Shown: piece after piece, positions 1-8,005 of the stretch | How positions within the stretch are numbered: the stretch's first letter is position 1 | Layout: each line of letters opens with the position of its first letter | Source of the DNA: Pseudomonadota bacterium | Lineage (GTDB): Bacteria > Pseudomonadota > Alphaproteobacteria > Caulobacterales > Caulobacteraceae | Assembly: GCA_023445955.1 (NCBI GenBank) | Contig: JAEXJH010000494.1 | Coordinates: forward strand, 1 to 8,005 | DNA: 8,005 bases | Direction: 5' to 3' | Position numbers and translations under genes: made by a program | Notes under the pieces: model-generated | What the model saw: only the letters and a program-made list of their open reading frames with translations | What the model was told of the DNA's origin: nothing | The model's database searches: none

Positions 1-1
1 G

Positions 2-1078
2 CTGAAAGCCTCGCCGGCGCCCATTGCCAGTCACCCGCCTATCCTGACCGCTGTGGGCGATGGGCGTTTCATGGCCGCTAGCGCCGACCTGGGCGTGGCG
101 GGCTGGACCATCTTCACCTTCACGCCGGTGGGCGAGACGCTGCGGGCCGCCGTCACCGGGGCGCGCGCCATCGCCCTGCTGGTCGGCCTGATCGTCTGCG
201 GCGTCGCCTTCGCCATCCTGCGCTGGCGCGGCCAGGCCAGCGTCCGCGCCGCGCGCCAGGAGGCCGCCCGCCTGGAGCTCGAGACCCGCGTCGCCGAACG
301 CACCACCGAGCTGCGCGAGACCAACCAGCGCCTAGTGGTCGAGATCGAGGAGCGCCGCCGCGCCGAGGCCCACGTCCACCTGATGCAGGACGAGCTGGTC
401 CAGTCGAACAAGCTGGCCACCTTGGGCCAGATCGCCGCCGGCGTGGCGCATGAGATCAATCAGCCGGTCGCCGCCATCCGCGCCTATGCCGACAACGCCG
501 CCGCTTTCCTGGACCGCGCCGACGAGAAGACCGCAAAGGCCAATCTGGGCCTCATCGCCGGCCTGACCGAACGCATCGGCCTGATCACCGACGAGCTGCG
601 CGCCTTCGCCCGCAAGTCCAGCGCCCCCGCCGCGCCGGTGGCGGTGCGCGAGGCCGTCGACGGCGCTCTGCTGCTGGTCGGCCCGCGCGTGCGCCAGCAG
701 CAGGTGCGGGTGATCCGCGACGAGGCCGACGAGGCCGCTCGCGTGATGGCCGAACGCTTCCGGCTCGAACAGGTGCTGGTCAACCTGCTGCAGAATGCCT
801 TGGAAGCGTTGGAAGGGGCGGCCGATCCGGAGATCCGCGTGCAGGTCGCGATCAAGCGCTCGCAGGTGCGCATCGTCGTCGCCGACAACGGCCCCGGCGT
901 CGCGCCCGAGGCGGCCAAGAGCCTGTTCACCCCCTTCGCGACCACCAAGCCCCGCGGCCTGGGCCTGGGCCTGGTGATCAGCCGCGACATCGTCGCCGAG
1001 TTCGGCGGCGAGCTTTCCCTGGAGCCCGCCCCCGGCGGCGCCCGCTTCGTCATGTCCCTCCCCAAGGCGCGTCCCTGA
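2..1078 (+). CDS. dctB: DctB-type sensor histidine kinase, C-terminal part (5' end outside window)
   Basis: This is a membrane sensor kinase that should autophosphorylate a histidine and pass the phosphate to the response regulator encoded next. The frame is open from base 2, so the true start is upstream; the GTG at 53 is only an internal codon. Counting residues from base 53, the visible order is: the end of a periplasmic sensor domain (1-35), one membrane helix (about 39-56), a charged coiled-coil linker (62-118), a HisKA dimerisation domain with the H-box VAHEINQP (phospho-acceptor His133, bases 449-451), and a HATPase domain. The HATPase carries the N-box [10 protein letters not shown] (244-253), the G1 box DNGPGV (278-283) and the G2 box GLGLGL (302-307). 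The [15 protein letters not shown] stretch resembles rhizobial DctB, which senses C4-dicarboxylates. The ligand here is inferred only, because the sensor domain is missing and no dctA is seen. Confidence 0.85.
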   Translation: MKASPAPIASHPPILTAVGDGRFMAASADLGVAGWTIFTFTPVGETLRAAVTGARAIALLVGLIVCGVAFAILRWRGQASVRAARQEAARLELETRVAERTTELRETNQRLVVEIEERRRAEAHVHLMQDELVQSNKLATLGQIAAGVAHEINQPVAAIRAYADNAAAFLDRADEKTAKANLGLIAGLTERIGLITDELRAFARKSSAPAAPVAVREAVDGALLLVGPRVRQQQVRVIRDEADEAARVMAERFRLEQVLVNLLQNALEALEGAADPEIRVQVAIKRSQVRIVVADNGPGVAPEAAKSLFTPFATTKPRGLGLGLVISRDIVAEFGGELSLEPAPGGARFVMSLPKARP

Positions 1079-2424
1079 TGCTTGCTTCCGTCAACCAAGT
1101 GGCCTTCATCGACGACGACGACGTGCTGCGCGACGCCAACGTTCAGACCCTGCAGCTGGCCGGGTTCGAGGTCGTGGCCTTTGCCGCCGCCGAGGCAGCG
1201 CTGGCCGCCCTGCCCGCCGGCTTCCCCGGCGTGGTCGTCAGCGACATCCGCATGCCGGGCCTGGACGGCCGCCAACTATTCCGCCGCCTCAAGGCCCAGG
1301 ACGAGGACCTTCCCGTCATCCTGATCACCGGCCACGCCGACGTCTCCGAGGCGGTCGAGGCCATGCACGACGGCGTCTATGACTTCGTGGCCAAGCCCTA
1401 TGCGCCCGACCGCCTGGTCAGCAGCGTCCGCCGGGCGATGGAGAAACGCCGGCTGGTGCTAGAGAACCGGTCCTTGCGCACTCTGGCCGTCGAGGCCCAG
1501 AGCGACTGGCCGCTGATCGGCCAGACGACGGTCATGGAGCGCCTGCGGGCCACTTTGCGCCAGCTGGCCTCGGCCGATGTCGATGTCCTGCTGGAAGGCG
1601 AGACCGGTGTCGGCAAGGAGCTGGCGGCGCGGGCGCTGCACGCGTGGGGTCGCCGCCGCGACCGCGAGTTCGTCGCCGTCGACTGCGCCGCCTTGCCCGC
1701 TGGCGCCCTGGACAGCGAACTGTTCGGCCATGAGCTGGGCGCCTTCAGCGGCGCCGTCCGTCAGCGCGCCGGCCGCATCCAGCAGGCCGACCGGGGCACC
1801 CTGTTCCTCGACGAGATCGAGACCCTGGCCACCGAGGCGCAAGGCAAGTTCCTGCGGGGGCTGGAGGAGCGCGAGGTCACGCCGATGGGCTCCAATCGCG
1901 CCCAGACCCTGGACCTGCGCGTCGTCGCCGCCGCCAAGTCGGACCTGTCGGACGCCGTCGCCGCCGGGACCTTCCGCGAGGATCTGTTCCACCGCCTGGA
2001 CGTGGTGCGCATCCGCATCCCGCCGCTGCGCGAACGCCGCGAGGACGTGCCGCTGCTGTTCGCCCATTTCCTGGCGCGGGCCTGCGAGCGCCTGGAAGGC
2101 GAGCCGCCCGAGATCGACGACAAGATCCGCTGGCGGCTCTACAACCACGACTGGCCGGGCAATGTCCGCGAGCTCAGCCACTATGCCCAGCGCGTGGCGC
2201 TGGGCCTGGTCGACCAGCGCGCCGACGCTCAGGCCGAGCCCCCGCCGCCGCTACCGGCCCGGGTGGCGACCTATGAGGCGCACCTGATCGAGGAAGCGCT
2301 CACCGCCGGTGAAGGCGACGTGCGCAAGGCGCTGGAGGTCCTGCGCATTCCGCGCAAGACCTTCTACGACAAGATCGAGCGCCACGGCATCGATCTGGCT
2401 CGTCACCGACACAAGGCGCGCTAG
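1078..2424 (+). CDS. dctD: DctD-type sigma54-dependent response regulator (NtrC family)
   Basis: This 448-residue cytoplasmic regulator should activate sigma54 promoters once phosphorylated by the upstream kinase. The receiver domain (about 7-120) has acidic pocket Asp12/Asp13, phospho-acceptor Asp56, Thr84 and Lys106. The AAA+ domain (about 145-380) has Walker A GETGVGKE (174-181), the sigma54 contact loop GAFSGA (221-226), Walker B TLFLDEIE (241-248), arginine-finger region FREDLFHRL (299-307) and sensor [10 protein letters not shown] (359-366). A Fis-type helix-turn-helix ends the protein (about 414-438, with [16 protein letters not shown]). The ATG shares its A with the kinase TGA (TGATG at 1076-1080), and AAGG at 1064-1067 could serve as ribosome binding site, so translation is probably coupled. 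Two departures from the NtrC consensus are Ser for Thr in GAFTGA and AAAK for AATN at sensor I. The second change is, from memory, also seen in rhizobial DctD. Family membership is near certain; the DctD identity is a good inference. Confidence 0.88.
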   Translation: MLASVNQVAFIDDDDVLRDANVQTLQLAGFEVVAFAAAEAALAALPAGFPGVVVSDIRMPGLDGRQLFRRLKAQDEDLPVILITGHADVSEAVEAMHDGVYDFVAKPYAPDRLVSSVRRAMEKRRLVLENRSLRTLAVEAQSDWPLIGQTTVMERLRATLRQLASADVDVLLEGETGVGKELAARALHAWGRRRDREFVAVDCAALPAGALDSELFGHELGAFSGAVRQRAGRIQQADRGTLFLDEIETLATEAQGKFLRGLEEREVTPMGSNRAQTLDLRVVAAAKSDLSDAVAAGTFREDLFHRLDVVRIRIPPLRERREDVPLLFAHFLARACERLEGEPPEIDDKIRWRLYNHDWPGNVRELSHYAQRVALGLVDQRADAQAEPPPPLPARVATYEAHLIEEALTAGEGDVRKALEVLRIPRKTFYDKIERHGIDLARHRHKAR

Positions 2425-4103
2425 CAACCCTTTCCGTAGACCAGCGGCCGGCAGACGCCGTCGATATCGCTCGGGGCCTTCACGCCGGTGACGGCGGCGA
2501 TGGTCGGGGCGATGTCGACCGTGTCCAGCGGCAACACGCGCTCGTGCGGCGTCGCGCCCTTCCACCAGAACAGGATCGGCACGCGGCGGTCGTAGTCCCA
2601 AGGGCTGCCGTGGGTCGAGACATAGGTCGGACCCGGCGTCGAGGGCACGCGGTTGGGCTTGAACGCCACCAGGATGTCGCCGACGCGGCCCGGATAAGCG
2701 CTGCGACGCACGCGCTCGGCGACCGACAGTTCCTCGATGGCCGCATCGGCCGGGGCCGGCGCCATGGTCAGGATGGCGTTGGAATCGAAGGCCTCGGCCA
2801 CGGCCGGATCGCGGTTGATCAGCACCAGAGCAGCGGCGGTGATACGGGCGCGGTCGGTGATCGAGGGGGCCTTGCCCTGGGCGTCGACGACATAGATCTG
2901 ATCGATGCCGCCATCGGCCTTCAGCGGATCCCAGCCCAGGCCCAGATCCTTGCGCAGCTGAGCGTTCATTCCGGCAATCCATGGCTTGCCGATCACGCGC
3001 TCGCTGTCATAGCCCTCGTCGTGCAGGCGTTCGGCGAAGTCGGCGCCGCCGTGGTCGGCGGCCAGGACGACCAGGACCCCGCCCTTGACCTTGTCCAGGC
3101 TGCCCAGGAACGCGCCCAGGCGGTCGTCGAGACGCGCGATCTGATCGCACATCTCCGGACCGCGCGTGCCCCAGCGGTGGCCGATGAAGTCGGTGGCCGA
3201 CAGGCTGATCGTCAGCACGTCGACCTGCGGACCGTCGCCCAGGCCGTAGGTCTCGCGCAGTGTCTGGGCCAGCTCCAGGGTCACCTGGTCGGTATAGGGG
3301 CTGGCATAGAGGTCACGCTGCTTGCCGGCCTCATCGGGCGCCACCGGGATCGGCAGGGCCGCGCGCCACTGGCGGCCGCCAGTCTCGTAGTCAGCCTCCA
3401 GCGCCCGGCAGCGCTTCTCGGAGCCGCCGACCAGCTTCTTGTCGTAGTCCCAGACGTACGGATGCTTCTTCAGGTCGGCCGCCAGCTTGGCGTTGAAGGC
3501 CGCGACAGGCTTAAGACGCTCTTCGGCCGTCTGCCCCTGGGCGACCCAGGTCGTGAAGCCAAAGCCCGGCTGGTACCAAAACTGACCGTCGGCCTTGTGG
3601 CCCGACATGGTGATCGCCCCGCGATCCTTGCCCGAGACGCCAAACACCCGGCTGCCGGGCGAGGTCGCCTTCAGCCAGTCGCCATAGGTCGTGGCCACCA
3701 GATTGGCCGGCGACACAGCCCGTCCCTTGGGATCATCGGCCGGCGTCGCGCTAGGATCGGCCAGGCAGTAGACCGTCTTGCCGGTCGAGAGATCGTACCA
3801 GTCGTTGGCGCTGATCCCGGTCTTGTTCGGATGCTTGCCCGTCAGCAGGGTCGAGTGACCCGGGCACGTCTCGGTGAAAGCATGCGACTGGTAGCCGTTC
3901 GGATAGACGATGCCGCTGCTCAGCGTCTTCAGCCCGCCGACGAACTCCGCCCGATGCTGGGCGTAGAGATTGGCGCTGAACTGGTCGATCGAGATGACGA
4001 CGACCAGCTTCGGCTCGGGCTTGGCGGCGATCGTCGAGGCCTGGGCCGTGAAGCCCACCGACATGGCGGCGGCGGCAATGCCGCAGGTGAGCATCATCTT
4101 CAT
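2421..4103 (-). CDS. Secreted PhoK-like alkaline phosphatase (threonine nucleophile)
   Basis: This is a periplasmic or secreted metallo-phosphomonoesterase of the alkaline phosphatase superfamily, NPP-like branch, about 560 residues. With the ATG at 4103 the protein opens with a signal peptide (hydrophobic 5-19, likely cut after Ala20-Gln-Ala22). The metal site and active site seen in Sphingomonas PhoK appear in order: Asp40 (SIDQF), nucleophile Thr79 (TETCPGHST, codon 3867-3869), Asn100 (ANDWYD), Lys159 and Arg161 (GKDRGAI), Asp305 and His309 (TDFIGHRWG), Asp350-His351 (ADHGG), and His498 (STHGSPWD). Length also fits PhoK. Six cysteines remain in the mature part, the last being the final residue, which suggests disulfides. 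An in-frame TTG at 4139 would add 12 Arg-rich residues; ATG is preferred because it gives a normal signal peptide, although neither start has a strong Shine-Dalgarno site. It lies 63 bases after the czcA-type gene and its stop overlaps that of the converging regulator. Substrate is not known; a phosphodiesterase or nucleotidase is possible. Confidence 0.88.
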   Translation of the reverse strand: MKMMLTCGIAAAAMSVGFTAQASTIAAKPEPKLVVVISIDQFSANLYAQHRAEFVGGLKTLSSGIVYPNGYQSHAFTETCPGHSTLLTGKHPNKTGISANDWYDLSTGKTVYCLADPSATPADDPKGRAVSPANLVATTYGDWLKATSPGSRVFGVSGKDRGAITMSGHKADGQFWYQPGFGFTTWVAQGQTAEERLKPVAAFNAKLAADLKKHPYVWDYDKKLVGGSEKRCRALEADYETGGRQWRAALPIPVAPDEAGKQRDLYASPYTDQVTLELAQTLRETYGLGDGPQVDVLTISLSATDFIGHRWGTRGPEMCDQIARLDDRLGAFLGSLDKVKGGVLVVLAADHGGADFAERLHDEGYDSERVIGKPWIAGMNAQLRKDLGLGWDPLKADGGIDQIYVVDAQGKAPSITDRARITAAALVLINRDPAVAEAFDSNAILTMAPAPADAAIEELSVAERVRRSAYPGRVGDILVAFKPNRVPSTPGPTYVSTHGSPWDYDRRVPILFWWKGATPHERVLPLDTVDIAPTIAAVTGVKAPSDIDGVCRPLVYGKGC

Positions 4104-4121
4104 GCGCCGCCATGTCGCCCG

Positions 4122-4148
4122 AACCGGTCGCTCGCGCAAGGACCGATT
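4122..4148 (-). other. Inverted repeat / possible intercistronic RNA hairpin
   Basis: This lies in the 63-base gap between the metal pump gene and the phosphatase. On the - strand, AATCGGTC and GACCGGTT can pair over 8 positions in RNA (one G-U pair) around an 11-base loop. No T-run follows, so it does not look like an intrinsic terminator. The alternative TTG start of the phosphatase falls inside the loop. It could be an mRNA-processing or stability element, or chance in GC-rich DNA. Confidence 0.35.
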
Positions 4149-4166
4149 ACGGCCAGCGTTCGCCCC

Positions 4167-7100
4167 TCATTCGCGTGCAAAATCCGAGGGCGGACGGTCG
4201 CGGTGAGCCGCCAGCCAGACGTAAAAACTCGGCAGAACCAGCAGGGTCAGAACCGTCGAGGTCAGCAGTCCGCCGACCACCACGGTGGCCAAGGGCTTCT
4301 GAACCTCCGCGCCCGGACCAATCGCCAAAGCCATCGGGATAAAGCCCAGGATCGCCACCAGCGCCGTGGTCAGCACCGCCCGCAGACGACCGACCGTGCC
4401 GTCGATGACGGCGGCGGCGATGTTGCTCGCCCCCTCCAGCCGCTGCTTGATGCTCTGCATCAGGACAAGGCCGTTCAGGGTGGCGACGCCCGACACGGCG
4501 ATGAAACCGACCGCCGCCGAGATCGAGAACGGCATCCCCCGCAGTAGCAACGCCAGCGCCCCGCCGACCAGGGCCAGCGGCACGCAGGCGAAGACCAGCG
4601 CCGCCTCCGTCGCCGAGCCCAGGGCGAAGAACAGCAGCACGGCGATCACCACGAACACCGCCGGCACGATGATCGCCAGCCGCGCGCTGGCCCGCTCCAG
4701 GTTCTGGAACTGACCGCCCCAAGCCAGCCACGATCCCGGCGTCGGCTTGACCTCCCGCGCCACGGCCGCTTGCGCGTCGGTGATAAAGCCGCCCAGGTCG
4801 CGACCGCGGACATTGGCCTGCACCACGATCCGCCGCTTGCCGTTCTCCCGGCTGACCTGATTGGGACCTTCGGCGGTGTCGAAGCGCGCGATGCTGGACA
4901 GCGGGATGGCCGCCCCGCCCTCGCCGCTCTCTGACACCACGGGCAACTGGCCCATGACCGCTGGGTCGGCGCGCGCAGCGTCGTCCAGGCGCACCATCAC
5001 GTCGAAGCGGCGATCGCCCTCCAGGATGTGGCCGGCCTCGCGCCCGCCCAGACCGATCTCCAAGGCGTCGGCCGCATCGCTGGCGTGGACGCCCAGGGCG
5101 GCGGCGGCCGTGCGATCGACACTGGCGGTGATGGTCGGCTGGCCGGAGACCTGCTCGACCTTGACGTGCGCCGCGCCGGGGACCTTGCGCAGGGTCGCGG
5201 CGACCTGGTCTGCGGTCCTGCTCATGGCCGCGAAGTCGTCGCCATAGATCTTCACCGCCACGTCCGAACGCACCCCGGCGATCAGCTCGTTGAAGCGCAT
5301 CTGGATGGGCTGGGTGAACTCGTAGGCGTTGCCGATCAGCTTGCCGAGATCGCCCTCCATCCGCTCGACCAGCTTGGCCTTGGGCAGACCGGGATCGGGC
5401 CAGTCCTTGCGGGGCTTGAGGATCACGAAGGTGTCCGAGGCGCTGGGCGGCATCGGGTCCGAGGCGATCTCGGCCGTGCCGGTGCGGGTGAAGACGATGG
5501 CCACCTCGGGCTGAGCCGAGAGCACTTTCTCGACCTCGAACTGCATGGCCTGGCTCTCCTCCAGCGAGATCGAGGGCACGCGACTGGCCTGGACCAGCAG
5601 GTCGCCCTCATCCAGCGTCGGGGCGAACTCACGCCCCAGGGCGAAGAAGGCGACGACGCACAGAACCAGCGCCAGCGCCGCGCCGCCAGCCACCGCTTTC
5701 GGCCGCGCTACAGCCGCCCGCAGCACTGGCTCGAAGCGATCGCGGACGACCTTCATGGCCTTGGTCTCACCATGCCCCTTCGGCTCGCGCACCGCCAGGG
5801 CGGTCAGGGCCGGAACAAAAGTCAGCGACAGCACGAAGGCGCCGGCCAGGGCGAACATCACCGTGGCGGCCATCGGCGTGAACATCTTGCCCTCGACGCC
5901 CTCGAAGGTCAGCAGCGGGGCGTAGACCAGGAGGATGATCGCCTGGCCGAAGGCGGCGGGGCGGGCCATCTCCTTGGCCGCCTCGACGGCGATAACCAGC
6001 CGCTCGCCGGCGGTTAGGGCGCGCCCCTCGGCCTCGCGGCGCTGGGCCAGACGTCCCAACGTATTCTCGATCACCACCACAGCGCCGTCGACGATCAGGC
6101 CGAAGTCCAGTGCGCCCAGGCTCATCAGGTTGCCGCTGATCCCGAACTTGCGCATGGCGATGGCGGCGATCAGGAACGACAGCGGGATGACCAGCGCCGT
6201 GATCAGGGCAGCGCGGAAGTTGCCCAGGGCGAAGAACAGCACCGCGATGACCAGCAGCGCGCCGACCGTCAGGTTGTGCTCCACCGTGCGGATCGTGGCG
6301 TCGACCAGCCGGGTGCGGTCCAGCACCGGCTTGATGATCACCTGCGGCGGCAGGCTGGGGGCGATGGCCTTGAGGCGCTCGTCCACTCGGGCGGCCACCG
6401 TGCGACTGTTCTCGCCGACCAGCATCAACGCCGTGCCGATCACCACCTCGCGGCCATTCTCGCTGGCCGAGCCCAGGCGCGGGGCGTGGCCCAGGGCCAC
6501 CGTGGCGACGTCCGAGACCTTGACGACCGCGCCGTTGCGCCGGCCGATCGGGGTCTCGGCCAGTTCGGCCAAGCTTTTCACCCGTGCGTCGGTCCGGACG
6601 ATATAGGCCTCGCCGCCGCGCTGGACATAGCCGGCCCCTGCGATGCGGTTGGCGTGCTCCAGCGCCTCGACCAGTTGCGGCAGGCTGATGCCGCGCGCCG
6701 CCAGCTTGGCGGGGTCCGGATGAACGGCGTACTCCTTGACGTAGCCGCCCAGCACGTCGACCCCGGCCACGCCGTCAATCGTCTTCAGCTGCGGGGCGAC
6801 GATCCAGTCCTGGACCGTGCGCAAATAGGTGGCCTTCTCGATGTCGGTCCGCAGGGTCTCACCCTCGGGTGAGACATAGGCGACGCCGGTCTGCGCCGCA
6901 GGACCCTTGAACTCGACGGTCCAGATATAGACCTCGCCCAGGCCGGTGACGGGCGGACCCATGCCGGGCTCCAGTCCGTCCGGCAGGCTAGCGCGGGCGG
7001 ATTGCAGGCGCTCGTTGATCAGGGTGCGCGCGAAATAGAGGTCGGTCTTGTCGGTGAAGACCGCCGTGATCTGCGAGAATCCATGGCGCGACAGCGAGCG

Positions 7101-7346
7101 GGTCTCGACCAGGCCCGGCGTCCCGGCCAGGGCCGTCTCCAGCGGGAAGGTCACCTGTCGCTCGACCTCCTCGGGGCCAAGGGCGGGCGCGATGGTGTTG
7201 ATCTGCACCTGGCGGTTGGTGATGTCGGGCACGGCGTCGATCGGCAGGCGCGACAGCTGCTGCAGCCCGAACGCAAACAGCGCCACGGCCAGCAGGACGA
7301 CGATCCACCGGCAGCGGACCGAAAGGTCGATAAGGCGGTTCAGCAT
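4167..7346 (-). CDS. czcA: CzcA-type heavy-metal efflux RND pump (inner-membrane subunit)
   Basis: This 1059-residue, proton-driven inner-membrane pump exports divalent metal cations through a trimeric adaptor and outer-membrane channel. The usual RND layout is complete: TM1 (about 13-31), a first periplasmic porter region (32-340), TM2-TM6 (about 355-517), TM7 (about 550-570), a second periplasmic region (571-885) and TM8-TM12 (about 889-1046). TM4 carries the heavy-metal family signature DFGLIVDGAVVVIEN (414-428), with Asp414, Asp420 and Glu427 at the same spacing as the proton-relay residues known in Cupriavidus CzcA. This form belongs to Zn/Cd/Co/Ni pumps, unlike Cu/Ag pumps, which carry AIG..DAA. 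Further CzcA-like stretches are TGTAEIASDPMPPS (622-635) and FTQPIQMRFNELIAGVRSDV (677-696). The start is supported by a GAGGA site, and only 2 bases separate it from the adaptor stop. The exact metal range cannot be told; Caulobacter has both Cd/Zn and Ni/Co versions. Confidence 0.95.
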   Translation of the reverse strand: MLNRLIDLSVRCRWIVVLLAVALFAFGLQQLSRLPIDAVPDITNRQVQINTIAPALGPEEVERQVTFPLETALAGTPGLVETRSLSRHGFSQITAVFTDKTDLYFARTLINERLQSARASLPDGLEPGMGPPVTGLGEVYIWTVEFKGPAAQTGVAYVSPEGETLRTDIEKATYLRTVQDWIVAPQLKTIDGVAGVDVLGGYVKEYAVHPDPAKLAARGISLPQLVEALEHANRIAGAGYVQRGGEAYIVRTDARVKSLAELAETPIGRRNGAVVKVSDVATVALGHAPRLGSASENGREVVIGTALMLVGENSRTVAARVDERLKAIAPSLPPQVIIKPVLDRTRLVDATIRTVEHNLTVGALLVIAVLFFALGNFRAALITALVIPLSFLIAAIAMRKFGISGNLMSLGALDFGLIVDGAVVVIENTLGRLAQRREAEGRALTAGERLVIAVEAAKEMARPAAFGQAIILLVYAPLLTFEGVEGKMFTPMAATVMFALAGAFVLSLTFVPALTALAVREPKGHGETKAMKVVRDRFEPVLRAAVARPKAVAGGAALALVLCVVAFFALGREFAPTLDEGDLLVQASRVPSISLEESQAMQFEVEKVLSAQPEVAIVFTRTGTAEIASDPMPPSASDTFVILKPRKDWPDPGLPKAKLVERMEGDLGKLIGNAYEFTQPIQMRFNELIAGVRSDVAVKIYGDDFAAMSRTADQVAATLRKVPGAAHVKVEQVSGQPTITASVDRTAAAALGVHASDAADALEIGLGGREAGHILEGDRRFDVMVRLDDAARADPAVMGQLPVVSESGEGGAAIPLSSIARFDTAEGPNQVSRENGKRRIVVQANVRGRDLGGFITDAQAAVAREVKPTPGSWLAWGGQFQNLERASARLAIIVPAVFVVIAVLLFFALGSATEAALVFACVPLALVGGALALLLRGMPFSISAAVGFIAVSGVATLNGLVLMQSIKQRLEGASNIAAAVIDGTVGRLRAVLTTALVAILGFIPMALAIGPGAEVQKPLATVVVGGLLTSTVLTLLVLPSFYVWLAAHRDRPPSDFARE

Positions 7347-7348
7347 GA

Positions 7349-8005
7349 TCAGTCCTCGTGCCCCGCCTCGCCCTTGCCCAGCTCGGCCTTCAGGCGAAAG
7401 GCGCCCTTGCCAGCGATACGCTCTGCGCCGGTCAGACCCTTGAGGATCTCGACCGAACCCGCGGCGGTGCGGCCGGTGACGACCGGGACGGCGCGAAAGC
7501 CCTTCGGCTCGGCGACGAACACCACGGTGCGGCCCTCCAGGGTCTGGACGGCCTCGGCCGGGACGGTCAGGCCGCCCTGTCCCCTGGCCAGGATCACCCG
7601 GGCCGACACGATCGAGCCGATCTGCGGCGGCGGGGTCGGGGGTTTGGCGCGGACGACCGCCGCGCCGGCGCCGAGCGCGCTGGGCGCGACGGCGACGATG
7701 CGGGCGCTGGCCTCTCCGCCGTCCGGGCGCAGGACCGTGACGACATCGCCGACGTGGATCGCCGCAGCCGAAGCCGGCGGCGCGTCGAAGACGTACTCGA
7801 CCTGGCCCTGGTCAGCGATCTCGGCGACGAGCCCGCCTTGGGCGAGGAAACCACCCACGCGAGCGTCCATGCGGGTGACGACACCCGCGATCGGCGCGCG
7901 GAGGGTCGCGACGCCGCCGGCGCTGGGCGCGCCTTGGGCGGCGACTTGGGCGCGGGCGGCGCGGAGTTCGGCCTGAGCCTTGTCGGCCGCGACCTGGCTG
8001 GCTTC
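7349..8005 (-). CDS. czcB: RND efflux periplasmic adaptor (membrane fusion protein), C-terminal part
   Basis: This is the C-terminal 218 residues of a HlyD/CzcB-type adaptor that links the inner-membrane pump to the outer-membrane channel. The frame is open to the right edge, so the start is outside the window; the ATG at 7870 is internal. Visible parts in order are the end of an Ala/Gln-rich coiled-coil hairpin (8005 to about 7925), the second half of the lipoyl domain with the family motif LRAPIAGVVTRMDARVG, a beta-barrel region (EYVFDAPPASAAAIHVGDVV and on), and a membrane-proximal domain starting near LTVPAEAVQTLEGRTVVFV. It ends GHED just before the pump gene. This gene order is typical of czcCBA operons, so an outer-membrane factor (czcC) would be expected beyond the right edge. 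I cannot tell from this part whether it has a metal-binding N-terminus as CusB does. Confidence 0.9.
   Translation of the reverse strand, partial: EASQVAADKAQAELRAARAQVAAQGAPSAGGVATLRAPIAGVVTRMDARVGGFLAQGGLVAEIADQGQVEYVFDAPPASAAAIHVGDVVTVLRPDGGEASARIVAVAPSALGAGAAVVRAKPPTPPPQIGSIVSARVILARGQGGLTVPAEAVQTLEGRTVVFVAEPKGFRAVPVVTGRTAAGSVEILKGLTGAERIAGKGAFRLKAELGKGEAGHED
7353..7357 (-). promoter_or_regulatory. Ribosome binding site of the metal pump gene
   Basis: On the - strand GAGGA lies 6 bases before the pump ATG at 7346. It sits inside the last codons of the adaptor gene (stop TGA at 7351-7349). It fixes the start codon and shows that the pump has its own initiation signal within a shared transcript. 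Confidence 0.75.

Noticed and set aside
1459..2181. Open frame of 240 codons on the - strand inside the response regulator gene
   Set aside because: It is antisense to the well-conserved AAA+ domain, so it is a shadow of that codon pattern.
3302..3323. TGGCA...TTGC arrangement resembling a sigma54 promoter on the + strand
   Set aside because: The GG and GC elements are not 10 bases apart, and the site is deep inside the phosphatase gene in antisense orientation.
4104..4166. Possible transcription terminator between pump and phosphatase
   Set aside because: The hairpin there lacks a following T-run, so it was recorded only as an inverted repeat.
2544..4547. Open frame of 667 codons on the + strand, antisense to the phosphatase and the end of the pump gene
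   Set aside because: It runs opposite two genes with clear family motifs. Long antisense frames are expected in GC-rich DNA with strong third-position bias. Its product is low-complexity (Arg/Gly/Asp/His-rich) with no recognisable domain.
5028..6017. Open frame of 329 codons on the + strand inside the pump gene
   Set aside because: It is antisense to conserved RND sequence and its product looks like a mirror of that coding frame, with no domain.
7002..7976. Open frame of 324 codons on the + strand across the pump/adaptor junction
   Set aside because: It is antisense to both efflux genes, has Ala/Arg/Pro-rich composition and shows no recognisable motif.

Overview
The window is GC-rich, densely coding bacterial DNA. 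Codon usage and protein style point to an alphaproteobacterium, with a Caulobacter-like member of the Caulobacterales as the best guess. That placement rests on overall protein resemblance, not on a marker gene. There are five protein genes in two converging blocks. I see no RNA genes, mobile elements, CRISPR arrays or sizeable intergenic gaps.

Left block, + strand (2-2424): the C-terminal part of a membrane-bound DctB-type sensor histidine kinase, whose N-terminus lies outside the window. Its TGA stop shares one base with the ATG of a complete NtrC-family, sigma54-dependent response regulator of DctD type. Together they form a two-component system. In characterised relatives this pair senses C4-dicarboxylates in the periplasm and activates a dicarboxylate transporter gene. 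No transporter gene is present here, so the target is unknown.

Right block, - strand (8005 down to 2421): the C-terminal part of a periplasmic adaptor (membrane fusion) protein, then a complete CzcA-type heavy-metal RND pump. The pump starts 2 bases after the adaptor stop and has its own Shine-Dalgarno site. Next, 63 bases further on, comes a secreted PhoK-like alkaline phosphatase with a threonine nucleophile. The first two are two parts of a tripartite divalent-metal exporter; the outer-membrane factor would be expected beyond the right edge. The phosphatase runs in the same direction with no recognisable terminator before it, so it may be co-transcribed with the exporter.

The two blocks meet tail to tail. 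The stop codons of the response regulator and the phosphatase overlap in a shared CTAG, leaving no space between them for a terminator. I see no strong evidence for a wholly new system. The points most worth a second look are the phosphatase attached to a metal-efflux operon, the overlapping stops, the variant GAFSGA and sensor-I motifs of the response regulator, and a hairpin in the only gap.
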